NCBI GenBank assembly: GCA_025677825.1
Contig: JAIXMO010000002.1
Span: forward strand, 372,001 to 436,000
Direction: 5' to 3'
Source of the DNA: Helicostylum pulchrum
Lineage: Eukaryota > Mucoromycota > Mucoromycetes > Mucorales > Mucoraceae
Length of the DNA: 64,000 nucleotides
Position 1 is the first letter of the stretch, and each line of letters opens with the position of its first letter. Shown here one piece after another: positions 1 to 9,939 of the stretch. The position numbers and the translations under genes were made by a program. The notes under the pieces were generated by a model, which worked only from the letters and a program-made list of their open reading frames with translations, was not told the origin of the DNA and searched no databases.

Positions 1-1
1 G

Positions 2-562
2 CGTGAAGCAGATGCACGTCAAGAACTTGAATTGGCTTCTTTACCGGCTTTTGAACGAGAAATTGTATTGTGTGATACATTGAGCGCTTTCTTACAGGGA
101 TTTATATCTAAATCAGGTCAAGATGCTGCTGGAAATCCCGCTACTAGTGTGACTGCAGATGATGCCAATAGTAAGAATGCGCCTCAAGGTTTTGTTATTA
201 AAAAGAAGGAAGAGGATGAAGTTTACTTTATGGGTGGTGGAAAGAACAATAAGAAGAAGGGTGGTGGTAATCCCAAGGCTCCAAAGGAAAAGAAGTCGGA
301 TATCTTAAAGTTGCCTTTAGCTACAATGGAAGACTTTTTTGATGTCAAGGTTACGGTGCCTACTAAAATCTCGGAAGTTCCTGCTACTATTGAAAAATTG
401 AAAGAACGTAAGTTGGCGTATGTTGATGAGCAACCAAAGGTTACGGAAGAAAACAGAAAGAAGGCAGAAGAAAAGATTGCGTCTATGGTCACTGAAGAAA
501 AGGTAGCAGCAACAGCAGCTGAAGAAACTCCTGCAGTTGAAACAACTGTTATTGCAGCTTAA
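2..562 (+). CDS. Bfr1-like nuclear segregation/mRNP protein, C-terminal part (5' truncated)
   Basis: The open frame enters from the left edge in frame 2 and stops at 560-562, so only the last 186 codons are visible. The piece begins in a charged helical stretch, then has PAFEREIVLCDTL, a low-complexity Gly/Lys patch (GGGKNNKKKGGG) and a conserved-looking KLPLATMEDFFDVKVTVPT segment, and ends in an Ala/Glu-rich tail. This layout resembles fungal Bfr1, a polysome-associated protein linked to mRNA handling, secretion and ploidy; the assignment is from memory of the family and not certain. No intron is needed in the visible part. The gene converges on NAA50, with 106 bp between the two stop codons. 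Confidence 0.6.
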   Translation, partial: READARQELELASLPAFEREIVLCDTLSAFLQGFISKSGQDAAGNPATSVTADDANSKNAPQGFVIKKKEEDEVYFMGGGKNNKKKGGGNPKAPKEKKSDILKLPLATMEDFFDVKVTVPTKISEVPATIEKLKERKLAYVDEQPKVTEENRKKAEEKIASMVTEEKVAATAAEETPAVETTVIAA

Positions 563-668
563 TAAAAAGAAAAAAAAAAGTAACATACATAAAAAATAAA
601 GCAATTAATATACACATATAAAAAAGAAAAAAGTTATATCATGTATTTATTTATTTTTTAAAAAAAAA

Positions 669-1205
669 CTATTGTTCAATAGTCTTTGATAAAAGGTATG
701 CATCTCTAGGTTCAATGTTCTTGTAGTAATCCTCTTCGGTACTGACAATGTCAAAATCATACTTTTTATAAAATTCAATAGCGCGATTGTTATTTGTTTG
801 AGCGTGTAAGTAAACTTTGGAAATGTTTTTAGCTACTTTAGCTTGTTCTAAGATATGTTCAAACAATTGAGAGCCTAAACCGAGATGACGGTAGGGTTCC
901 AAGACACCTATTGTCATCATGTATACTTTGAAAAACTCGGGGTTGGTATCGTCTACTTCTTTACGGCAACAAACAGTTCCGACACATACATCGTTATAGT
1001 AGGCTATACAAAAAAAAAAGAAGTTTAGTTTCTTTGGGGATAGGAGTAGTAGTCGTATGGTACCTAATTTAGCGAATTCTCCAGCTTCTAATAATTCAGT
1101 ATAAAACTTTTCGTCATAGTTGACAGGGAATAAGACTTTGTGGAGTACTTTGACTTGGCCCAAGTTGTTTGGAGTAACGTCTCCGAGGTCAGAACGAGAT
1201 GCCAT
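669..1205 (-). CDS. NAA50: N-alpha-acetyltransferase 50 (NatE catalytic subunit, GNAT fold)
   Basis: Two exons, 1205-1064 and 1003-669, give 158 aa. Family role: acetyl-CoA-dependent N-terminal acetylation of nascent proteins with Met start, near the ribosome with the NatA complex, and support of sister-chromatid cohesion. Seen in the sequence: ELGDVT-like start (DLGDVTPNN), FPVNYDEKFY, the acetyl-CoA loop YRHLGLGSQLF (R/Q-x-x-G-x-G/A type), YLHAQTNNNRAIEFYKKYDF and the terminal DYYKNIEPRDAYLL, all closely matching animal NAA50. The 60-nt intron (1063-1004) has GT-AG ends and is a multiple of three without a stop, so its retention would insert 20 residues before AYYND. The gene is divergent from NFU1, sharing a 176-bp promoter region. 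Confidence 0.92.
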   Translation of the reverse strand: MASRSDLGDVTPNNLGQVKVLHKVLFPVNYDEKFYTELLEAGEFAKLGTIRLLLLSPKKLNFFFFCIAYYNDVCVGTVCCRKEVDDTNPEFFKVYMMTIGVLEPYRHLGLGSQLFEHILEQAKVAKNISKVYLHAQTNNNRAIEFYKKYDFDIVSTEEDYYKNIEPRDAYLLSKTIEQ

Positions 1206-1381
1206 GTTATAAATTTAAAAAAAAGGTTTTTTTTTTAGTTATGAAAAAAAAAAAAAATAGTTCTTTTTTTAAAAAAAAATGTGTGACTGCAAGCGTCAAC
1301 AAAGGATGGCCCATGAATACATCTTTTTATTTTTATTATTTCTTTTCTCTTTTCTCATTAGTTTTACTTTCTTATATTTAA
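1206..1381. promoter_or_regulatory. Shared divergent promoter of NAA50 and NFU1
   Basis: This 176-bp gap separates two head-to-head start codons. It holds several poly(A)/poly(T) tracts, including a T-run joined directly to an A-run near 1264-1279, and a pyrimidine-rich stretch just before the NFU1 start. No clear TATA box was identified. A bidirectional promoter is inferred from geometry only. Confidence 0.5.
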
Positions 1382-2250
1382 ATGACTTCTCGACTTGTTT
1401 TCTCTCAACTCAAGCGAATCGCTACTTTACGTAGCGCAGTAGTTCCTCAATTAACCAACCATGCAGTAAAGCGTTCTTTGATGACAAATACCAACATTTT
1501 GTGGGGTAATCGTGTCAATGCTCATAAAGTTAGTTCTTTATTAGGCAAGCAACAAGGTATATACAATACACACAGAGAGAAATACTTTTTTTGAACTAAC
1601 GTATGCAAAATACAAAAGTACGAACCATGTTTATTCAAACTGAACAAACACCCAACGACGATTCTCTTAAATTTATTCCTGGTGTACCCGTATTAGGAAA
1701 GGGCTCTGCCGAATTTTTAGATGTTCGATCATCTATGAAATCTCCACTTGCTAAACAATTATTCCATATTGACGGTATTGCCGGTGTATTCTTTGGACCC
1801 GATTTTATTACGATTTCAAAGGAAGAAAGTGGAGAATGGCAATTAATGAAACCGGATATTTATTCAGCCATTATGGATCACTTTGCATCAGGACAAGCTA
1901 TTGTCTACGACGAAGATGATTTGGCAGCTAATGACACGGCTATTCATCCTGATGATTCCGAGGAAGTTCAAATGATTAAAGAATTACTCGATACACGTAT
2001 TAGACCCTCTATCCAAGAAGATGGCGGAGATATTGAATATTGCGGATTTGAAAACGGTATTGTTCAACTCAAATTAAAGGGTAGTTGCAGAGGTTGCGAA
2101 AGTTCTAGTATCACACTTAAAAATGGTATTGAAAACATGTTGATGCATTATATCCCTGAAGTTCAAGGCGTTGAACAAGTTATTGATGAATCCGAAGCTG
2201 TTGCCCTTCAAGAATTTGATAAACTCGAGAAAAAATTAGGCGAAAAATAG
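1382..2250 (+). CDS. NFU1: Mitochondrial Fe-S cluster scaffold NFU1
   Basis: Exons 1382-1556 and 1619-2250 join in phase 1 to give 268 aa; the 62-nt intron contains GAACTAAC as a likely branch site. The N-terminus is rich in Arg, Ser and Thr with almost no acid residues, as in a mitochondrial presequence. Then comes the Nfu N-terminal domain ([47 protein letters not shown]) and the NifU-like C-terminal domain with [20 protein letters not shown] and the cluster-binding C-x-x-C in GSCRGCESS. Family role: delivery of [4Fe-4S] clusters to lipoate synthase and respiratory complexes in the mitochondrial matrix. Length and motifs are those of human and yeast NFU1. Confidence 0.95.
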
Positions 2251-2291
2251 ATATTTTTGTAGTGTATTTTATAAAATAAAACTTTTTTTTT

Positions 2292-2826
2292 TTATTCCTT
2301 TTCCAAGTTGATAGCATTACCAAACTTGGCATATAATTCCTTCTTTAATGCTTCCATCTTTCCTTGAACTGTAGACACTTGTTGAGTCACTTCTTCAAGT
2401 GCTAACCCGAGTTTCTCGGACTCCTTTTCTACCTTTTCAATAGCCTCTGGTGCAGTAACATGAATAAAAGCATCTCCAACCTTATATCTAACTAACTCAT
2501 CCTCATCCGCTAATTCAAGTTCCATACTAACATCATCTAAATATTCTTTTTCTTGCTATATGAAATAGTATAAGAATACTTTTTTTCTCTCTCTTTGTTT
2601 TTATATTATTACGCGTATACCTTGAGCTTTTCATATTGATCCTCGAGATCATCAATCTTGGCATTGTATTTACTAAACTCATTAATACGTTGTTGATCAA
2701 CCCATGAAACCTCGATATCACCATCTGTCTCCTCCTTTTTATCTAACTATTGTAAACATACTTGTCAGACAAAAGCTATACTTTAGAGTATACATATATT
2801 TTACTTGCCATTTTAATATTGGACAT
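2292..2826 (-). CDS. Prefoldin subunit 4
   Basis: Exons 2826-2805, 2742-2621 and 2555-2292 give 135 aa, the usual size for this subunit. The first exon codes only for MSNIKMA; a second in-frame Met (2811) could also start the protein. The fold is two long helices flanking a beta-hairpin: an N-terminal coiled coil (VDQQRINEFSKYNAKIDDLE), then DEDELVRYKVGDAFIHV for the hairpin, a second coiled coil, and the hallmark end LYAKFGNAINLEKE. Prefoldin is the cytosolic hexameric chaperone that hands nascent actin and tubulin to the CCT chaperonin; this is a beta-type subunit. Introns of 62 and 65 nt. The stop codon is 41 bp from the NFU1 stop, so the two genes converge. Confidence 0.93.
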
Positions 2827-3002
2827 TTTTTATTCTATTTTTTTTATTTCTAACTTGAATAAAGATGATGAAGTATTGACGCGCTTTTTTTTAAAAAAAA
2901 ATATATAAACAACCACAGCGGTCCTTTTCATCTATTTTCTGTTACGATGCTTTTTTCGAGGGCCGCCTTCAGCCACTCCAGGTAGTTATTTAAGCAATTG
3001 TA

Positions 3003-3295
3003 CAGTTAGCGCAACACTAAAGGGCGGTTTTTTAAAGAAAAGGATGGTTTTTAAAATTCTCAATGGGCGGTTTTTTTTTTTCCAAAGGGCGGCTACTGTT
3101 TTCTCAAAGGGCGGTTACAATTTTCTCAAAGGGCGGTTTTCGATCCTCAGTAGATATTTTTTACAGTTGTTTGTGACATTTTATTAGCTTCGGGTTCAAA
3201 TGTAGGTTTTTTAATCGTCACAGGCATATTGTTCCTCAAGTGATGATTAAACTGCATTTTGGAAATAGAAAAGCCCATAAATTCTTTAAATAGCT
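3003..3295 (+). repeat. Left inverted-repeat arm of the foldback element
   Basis: Contains five GGGCGG motifs (near 3021, 3063, 3085, 3107 and 3129). Read on the minus strand it carries a second copy of the C-terminal codons of the transposase-like ORF, with a few substitutions and the same stop codon. It has one extra 22-23 bp motif unit compared with the right arm. Confidence 0.9.
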
Positions 3296-4118
3296 AAAAC
3301 AAAGTGATGCTCTTTTGTTTTTTTTTCTAAAGAACAATTCTTAATTTACGTTACGCTTCCTCTTGAGTTGCATTTGGCTAGCCCCGTTATGAAGCCTACT
3401 TTGACTTTTGCTTCATTGTCAATTGTCGAGAAGGGGCCAAGGATCATTTGAACAGCTCTTGGGTTAGTTTGTATCTTGCTCTAATTCTCAAGTCTTTTTA
3501 TAGGCTTGTTAGTTATGGAATGGTAGGCTCTCTGAGCAGATATCAACCTTTCGTTCTTTTTTTTTTTGATGCACATTGATATTGGTAATATCCTTGTATA
3601 AATAATGTTTATTACATTGCGTATATTCGACTAACTTTCAGTGAGCGCTTTTTGTCTAGGAGCGAATATAATAGTTCGGTGAACTTCTTATTTCTATCAT
3701 CTTTATGTCACATTATATGAATGCTATATGGAATAAATCTCTTTGTTTCAATATCTGTTCCGCCCTTCGATTGCAGAAACAAATAACACGTTAAACTATT
3801 CATTACTTCTGTATGAAATCGGGATCTCTTCTATATTATTTCTAGGTTCGATATATGAGACTTGGTTAAAATATTGACATGTTCAATCACTTATGAAATC
3901 AGACTTTATATAAACTTTGTTTTCATTTTTCTTTTTTTTTTCTTATGATTACTTTAATTCTCTAATCTTGACATAAATTCAACATTGTTTTTTCAAATAA
4001 AAAAGATTGGCAATTAAACATACAATATACCTATCTTCGTGAGAGATAGACTTATTGAATTGACATTACAAAACGCGGAAGAAAATAATCTCTTAGTGAA
4101 TGCATGTATTAATTTGTT

Positions 4119-4442
4119 ATGGAGGGAAGTATAGCTTTGAAGGGTACGGCGTACATAGGTCCAAAACAAATATCGAGAACATGCTTGATTTCAAAAATTA
4201 AGGGCGAAGTACGTAAAATACCTCTTGGGAAGAATGTGGCTCTTGAAGAAGGATCCAACAAAGTTACACCAAAAGACTATCGAAGTTGGATTAGTTGTGC
4301 GCAAAAACATTTTCCTGTGTTTTTGAATATGGGAATGTATAATATTTGTATTTATGACAATACTATTTTATTGAATAACAGAACAATTTACTGCCTAACA
4401 GCAAATTCTATTCAACACAAGAAAGTTTTATTAGACTTATAG
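4119..4442 (+). CDS. Unrecognised 107-codon ORF inside the foldback element
   Basis: An uninterrupted ORF starting with MEGSIALKGTAYIG and containing KDYRSWISCAQKHFPVF. I do not recognise a family. It lies between the two inverted arms and does not extend into them. It may be a captured or decayed gene piece, or chance. No promoter or intron structure supports it. Confidence 0.25.
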   Translation: MEGSIALKGTAYIGPKQISRTCLISKIKGEVRKIPLGKNVALEEGSNKVTPKDYRSWISCAQKHFPVFLNMGMYNICIYDNTILLNNRTIYCLTANSIQHKKVLLDL

Positions 4443-4529
4443 ATTTTTTTTATTGATGACACCAAATTTTTTATTTTTATTTTCAAGCGCGAAACACTGT
4501 ATAATGACTATAGCAATAATACAGGAGAG

Positions 4530-4929
4530 GTGTTTATAGATCGAATGTTAGAAAGTGATGAAGAAAGAGGATGGATAGTTCGATTTTCAAAAGAACTTGG
4601 TGTTGAGCCTCGCACTGCTCGGAGATGGTGGAAACGTTATCAGGAAACAAATGAAGTGCCATACAAACTTTCAAAAAATAATGTTGGCCGTCCAGGCCCT
4701 TTCACAACTGAGCACGAAACATATATTCGAAGAACTACTTGATAAGGATCCTCAACTTTCTTCTGAAGATATTATCGGTGAGCTATTTAAAGAATTTATG
4801 GGCTTTTCTATTTCCAAAATGCAGCTTAATCATCACTTGAGGAACAATATGCTTGTGACGATTAAAAAACCTACGTTTGAACCCAAAGCTAATAAAATGT
4901 CACAAACAACTGTAAAAAATATCTACTGA
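4530..4929 (+). pseudogene. Frameshifted helix-turn-helix domain of a Tc1-like transposase
   Basis: Frame one (4530-4742) encodes an HTH with RFSKELGVEPRTARRWWKRY followed by a GRP linker (NVGRPGPFTTEH). The protein then continues in another frame from about 4728 (EELLDKDPQLSSEDIIGELF, then FSISKMQLNHHLRNN) to the stop at 4927-4929. Two HTH units joined by a G-R-P/R motif are typical of Tc1/mariner transposase DNA-binding domains. The single-base frameshift near 4723-4730 and the absence of a DDE domain make it non-functional as a transposase, though the DNA-binding half might still be made. Confidence 0.65.
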
Positions 4930-5051
4930 GGATCGAAAACCGCCCTTTGAGAAAATTGTAACCGCCCTTTGGAAAAAAAAAAACCGCCCATTGAGAATTT
5001 TAAAAACCATCCTTTTCTTTAAAAAACCGCCCTTTAGTGTTGTGCTAACTG
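4781..5051 (-). repeat. Right inverted-repeat arm of the foldback element
   Basis: Reverse complement of the left arm with four CCGCCC motifs. It begins inside the helix-turn-helix ORF, runs through that ORF's stop codon (4927-4929) and ends at the TA target site. Confidence 0.9.
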
Positions 5052-5053
5052 TA

Positions 5054-5429
5054 CTTGGACCTACTCTATAATGGCTTTATAGATTTGAGTTTCTATCAGT
5101 TTATTAGAAAGTAAATTTATATCACATCACTAAAGCAAAAAAAAAGTATTTTGTTACACTTGTTTCTTATATACTCAAAGAGTCAGCTCGGTTACCTGTC
5201 ATATTTTACAATGCGATTAACAAATACGCTGAATAATAAGAATAAACGAATAAGCTTTTTGATGGTGATTAAATATTCCAACGTGTGCACGAGGAAAATC
5301 AAAGTATGACAAAGAGCAGTCGGATGAACTGACCGAGTTTATAACTCTTTTTTTTAACGAAATAAATAATGTTTATTATAGTATAAATCCTTTCCCAGCA
5401 GGTATAAATATGTTAAGCTTGAAATTCCT
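5054..5429. other. Non-coding gap between the foldback element and the P450 3' end
   Basis: AT-rich, with no ORF of coding character. It must contain the P450 3' UTR next to 5429. Nothing else seen. Confidence 0.6.
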
Positions 5430-7481
5430 TTATAAAGTTCTACGTCTAACCTTACAGTCGAAAGTATGACTAGCAATGGTCATGGTGATATATGTTCGAA
5501 GTTCTTTGGCTTGTTCCATCTCTGCAGCGATAGGACTGATTTCAAAGTTCTTTAAAAGAGAAGCTAAACATAAACGCATTTCTTGCATAGCAAAGTTTTT
5601 ACCAATACAGTTTCTAGAACTATTTACACAGAATTAGATGTTATTTTTTCTGTAGAAATATTGTGGATTTTTTTTTTCTTACCCAGCACTGAAACCGAAG
5701 AAGGCATCTAAATCATTTACTTCAAAGTTATCTTGTTCTTCAGGGATCCATCTCTCAGGCTTGAATTCGTAAGGGTTAGGCCAGTATCTCTTATCAGTAT
5801 GAATATGATAAAGGGTGGTCATAACAACAGTCTACCATTTTTTTTTTTAAAAAAAAAGTTAGATATACAAAGTTGAATAGTAATAATAATTATAAAAAAA
5901 GAAACCTACATCTTTTTCTAAATTCAAATGAGCTAATTTGGTAGGACCAGAAGTGATACGAGGAAGAGCACTACCGGCAGCAGTATGAATACGCATAGAT
6001 TCATAAAGAACAGCGTTTAAATAAGTAAGGTTCTTGATTTGATCATGGCCAAAGACAGCTTGACCTTCTTCCAAATGAACTTCATCAAGCTCAGCATAAA
6101 GTTTAGCAAGAACTCCAGGGGTACGAAGTAAGTTAATGATAGTGAAACCAAGTGTGTTACTGATAGTTTCGGACCCGGCAATTAAGAATAAAGCAGTTTC
6201 ACCCATAATAGCATCTGCATTTAAACGATCGTCTTGCTCGTCTGCTTCCTTGGTTTCAATAAGAATTTGAAGAATATCTTCTCGTTTTTCAGTTCCATTA
6301 AGACGTGCTTCAATAACCCCTCTCAAGAACTATATAAGTGTCAATAAATGCATTTATATAGAATGCGAATCTTTTTTTTTTACCTCGTTAATCTTGGGGT
6401 TCATTTTTCCACCACCCTTTAAAAAGATCTTTGAGAGCAAAGGGTAATAAGCAGAGATGGCACCATTTCTCATTTCGTCGTTAATAGCCTTGGGGATAAA
6501 ATGTGCATTATCATTAATCATGTCAAACGATGTACCAAATGCGGTTTCACCTAAAACGTCCAAAGAAAAACTTTTGAACAAGGTCCAAATATCAATTTGA
6601 CCCACGTTGTCCTCTCCGTGATTGCTGGCAATAGTTCTATCAATCTTATTGATCAAGTTCAAAGTAACATTGTGCATGAAAGGTTCAAGTGATTTAAGAT
6701 ACTTTACGGAAAAGGCTGGAGCAACAACTCTTCTCTAACAACCAAAAAAAAAAAAGTGGTAAGTTATCTAGTTCTCGGTGTAACAACAATTATCATTTTT
6801 TTTTTTTTTTACTCTTCTCTTATGCCATTCTTTATCGGTTGCACTAAATACTGAAAGCTTTCCGTGTCCTAGATTTTTTTTTTAGATTGGTTCTCCATTC
6901 AGTGCACAAGATTAAATTATGGTGTAACAAATAAAATATGTACCTTGGAAGACTTTATAGAGAGGTCCCTTAGGAAGATCCTCAGTAACAAGAACATCCC
7001 TGATCAAATCTTTATCGGACACTGCAATAGTCTTGGGACCGAGACGAACGATAGGGCCGTAAGTGTCATGAAAATCTCTGAACATTTGGAAACTGAGAAT
7101 GAAAAATAAATAAATATCAGGCCCATGCATACACAAAAAAAAAGAAAGAATATTTGACAATTACCTTGTTCCTTTAGGAATATCAATAAAGATCTTTGGA
7201 ACCTCAATAAACTTGGCATAAAAAGGACCTGGAACACTTCCGAGAGGACCTAAGAAAGCGTCATATAATTTCTAATGGTTTTTTTTTAAAAAAAAATTTT
7301 TAGATATGCAGGCACAGAAATTTTTTTTGAAGTATTATTTTTTTACGTTGGCAACAATATAGGTAGCAACAGAGATAGCAGTAATCTTTCCAATCTTTTC
7401 CAGGTTTGCTCTTTCGGAAAGGTAATCAATAGCTTGATGAGATACGGTTTCAATGTGTTTAAAGGTATTTTCAAGATCCAT
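5430..7481 (-). CDS. Cytochrome P450 monooxygenase
   Basis: Eight exons: 7481-7347, 7271-7165, 7092-6944, 6868-6813, 6734-6384, 6329-5910, 5831-5683 and 5619-5430. All junctions keep frame and give 518 aa, a normal microsomal P450 length. The N-terminus carries a hydrophobic anchor (KITAISVATYIVAN). Landmarks: helix C WHKRRRRVVAPAF, helix I oxygen-activation motif AGSETIS (ALFLIAGSETIS), helix K ExxR as ESMR, PERW region (FKPERWIP), and the haem loop FGFSAGSRNCIG with the Cys ligand split from its upstream Gly by the last intron. Substrate is unknown; the family uses NADPH-P450 reductase at the ER. Several introns contain long T or T/A tracts. The foldback transposon lies 376 bp beyond its 3' end. 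Confidence 0.95.
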
Positions 7482-9360
7482 TTTTTATAGTAATTTAAAG
7501 AGGGGGAAAAAAACCATGTAATGTCAAAAAATAAAAACTCTTATATATGTATAAAAAAAGGGATTTTTGAAAGAACGCCACTCTCGGTTAGAAAAAATTG
7601 GAACGTTAACCCAACTTTGAAATACGGATGGTGTAACTCTTTACCAAAAGCATATGTTCGGTATTTTCTATTTTTTTTTTGTTTTTGACTGAGTGACAGT
7701 TCACATAAATATTTTTTTTAAAAAAAAAGAAACTATGACCATCTTCTCAGATATCCGTTTAATTTACGATTATCGAGAAGGAAGTAATTGATGTATCCCC
7801 GAAATAACAATAACATACAAGTGATCATTACATAACTTTTTTTTTTCTGCTTTTTTTTTAAAACTTACTCTTAAAAAAAAAGGTGATCAAATAAAACTCT
7901 ATTCTAATAAGAGTCGTATTCAAACACTATATTAAAATCTTTGCATTTAGTTTATAGCACATTCATTAATATTAATATGTAAAAGAAAAAAAAAATCTGG
8001 TTACTTGTACCATATTAGCAGTAATTTGTATTTCGTCTAACTGTGCACGACGGTCAACGTAAAATTTACCCTAGTATTTACCTCGTTTTTCTTTTTCTTT
8101 TTACAGATATGTTACTCCAATCTGAAAAGAACATTTACGGTTATCAGTTTTTTTTAAAAACAAAAATGTAATAACTGTAAACTCGATTAAAGTTCAAATA
8201 CGGTACGGACGTAAATCATGTAACTCGCCATGAATAAAATATATAGTCACATTAGTGTCTTATTACTCTTATATTTTCTTTTAAGTGTTCGCAACAAAAA
8301 GAAAGAACGGATGGGCGATATAGTTAGACTAGAGATTCGATTAACAGATGCATATATACTTGTAATATAATATATATGCAGTCGTATTCAAGGTGGATTA
8401 TTATAGAACCCGGTTATTTGACGGAGGATGTCTCTCATAAAAAAAAATTCCTCTCTCGAAGAAAAAAAAACAGGTACGTTTTTAAAATTTAGCAAGTCAT
8501 CTCCCTTTACATTTTTTTTTTCGTTTGTCTCATTCTGCAGAAAAACATGGATGCACAATTCTATTTGCGCGGCCGATCCAAAAAATGACGTTTTATTTCG
8601 TTAATTCACGTTACTTTGTGAAAAAGGTGTTTGCGGCATGAATTAAACTTAGTGCAATAAGTACATAGTATAATAAACTAGTTTTTCTTCGATTAATGTG
8701 TCAAAACTGTAATCTAATTTAATGAGATCATTGCCATCCTTTTTTTATTTGCAGCTTTTTTTTTTCAAAAGGGAGCTTTCCCTTATGGTATGCTGGTGCA
8801 AACGATTACGGCCACTGTAGATAAAACGCGGAATATTCACTTGTGTCGAGATTGAAAATGGTGGATAGTAACAGCGCAGGTTTATATAACCTCCTTATGA
8901 ATTTAAACAAATCCAATTGCAACACAACGGACATCAGAAACGCTTTGAACGCACAAGAAAACTTCGTAAAGATTGTTATAATCGACATATCCATTTTGAT
9001 TTAGATTGGATCAAACAATAAGTTCACAGCTTTTCTTGAAGCTTGGTATAATATGCACGTGTGGTACATTATTGACAGATGTTTTGGAAATTTAAAGGGA
9101 ATCAAAATTTATAAGGTAAACACATTTTTATGCATTCCCATTTAATCTTTTGTATTAATTTTCAAGCGTTTCTAGAGGCTAGGGAAGCATCAGTAGCCTC
9201 TTCCGTAAAAAAAAAAAAAAAAAAAAACTTTAGAAGACGTATAAAACTCTGTTAGAAAAAATATGGGTCGACGATTTGATTTCCCAGTAAAAAAAATTAT
9301 CCAAAAAGCACCAATAGTTTAGAGTGTGGTGCGGCAGAGGTTGCAAAAAAAAAAGTGATA
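7482..9360. other. Long AT-rich intergenic region with a possible exon relic
   Basis: No complete gene was found. It includes the P450 promoter side next to 7481, T/A palindromic tracts (near 7708-7728) and GC-poor filler. A short plus-strand reading around 9030-9114 (FLEAWYNMHVWYIIDRCFG) ends at a GTAAAC that could be a splice donor, so a decayed exon is possible. A 20-base poly(A) run follows near 9208-9228. Confidence 0.4.
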
Positions 9361-9372
9361 CTTAAAAGAAAT

Positions 9373-9772
9373 ATGAAGCTGCCCAAAGTCTTAAAAGACA
9401 TACTGGATATGCTTTTGCAAGGAGATGCTAGTAATGTACGTTTGGTGCTGTACATTTTGGTAAGATAAGAATAACTACTCTATATATTGTTAATGATGAA
9501 CCGATATAAGCTCTGTGTTTCTGAATCAAAGGTCAAACTACAAACGCAAGTTATTTCAGTCGATCGACCAAATGGATACATTACTAGAGTTAACAAAGAA
9601 AACGCCCTACAAATACCAGTTGATATTGGAAGCTTCGATGAGAGGGTTCTCTCAAGACTCGCGCAAGTATATCATTCTGAAGCAATTGGCTAGAAGTGTA
9701 TATCTAAATGTCAGACTTCCTCAAATTGACAGCCCCCAACAATGGAAATTGGGTTCGACCACTGCAATCTAG
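9373..9772 (+). pseudogene. Possible BTB/TLDc-like gene relic
   Basis: An ATG at 9373 opens MKLPKVLKDILDMLLQGDAS, ending at a GTAAGA donor (9461). After an AG near 9530 the best coding frame continues as DTLLELTKKTPYKYQLILEA, then SMRGFSQDSRKYIILKQLA, but this is not the frame left by the first exon. The pieces recall BTB-plus-TLDc proteins (LxxxSxxGFS pattern), with the middle missing. This identification is weak; it may be an unrelated decayed gene. Confidence 0.3.
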
Positions 9773-9848
9773 AGTTATTATCCCTGGAACCTCATCATCT
9801 ACGGAAACGTCAGGAACAAAAAAAGTAAAATTCTATCTTTATACTTGA

Positions 9849-9938
9849 ATGTGGATTGGTATAATAGATGGCTCAACGGCAGAGCATTTCAAATAGCTAA
9901 AACATGTAGGTTCGACTCCTACTATACCTTATCCACAT
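9849..9938 (+). ncRNA. tRNA-like hairpin with pol III A and B boxes (tRNA pseudogene or tRNA-derived RNA)
   Basis: The core 9858-9929 has TGGCTCAACGG (A-box-like D arm, with GCTC pairing GAGC) and a perfect T arm GTAGG-TTCGACT-CCTAC containing the B box GGTTCGACTCC. The ends GGTATA (9858-9863) and TATACC (9923-9928) pair. Beyond them ATGTGGAT (9849-9856) pairs with ATCCACAT (9931-9938), extending the stem to 14 bp. The spacer between acceptor and D arm is too long and the anticodon stem is poor, so this is not a standard tRNA. It could be a SINE-like or mitochondrial-tRNA-derived insertion, or a pol III hairpin RNA. Confidence 0.5.
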
Positions 9939-9939
9939 A

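Larger units (their letters stand above)
3003..5051. mobile_element. TA-flanked foldback element, Tc1/mariner (IS630)-like, non-autonomous
   Basis: The two ends are inverted copies. The left arm 3003-3295 (293 bp) matches the reverse complement of the right arm 4781-5051 (271 bp) almost base for base. Both outer ends read CAGTTAGCRCAACACTAAAG and are flanked by a TA dinucleotide (3001-3002 and 5052-5053), the target duplication of Tc1/mariner elements. Near each end lies a series of AAAGGGCGG-type motifs about 22 bp apart: five on the left, four on the right, which explains the length difference. The interior carries a frameshifted helix-turn-helix ORF whose last roughly 45 codons lie inside the right arm. 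No DDE catalytic region was seen, so the element is probably mobilised in trans. Confidence 0.85.

Noticed and set aside
8806..8994. 62-codon minus-strand ORF
   Set aside because: Hydrophobic but compositionally random, with no neighbours or splice context.
9858..9929. Functional nuclear tRNA
   Set aside because: Anticodon stem cannot form and the D-arm spacing is wrong, so kept as tRNA-like only.
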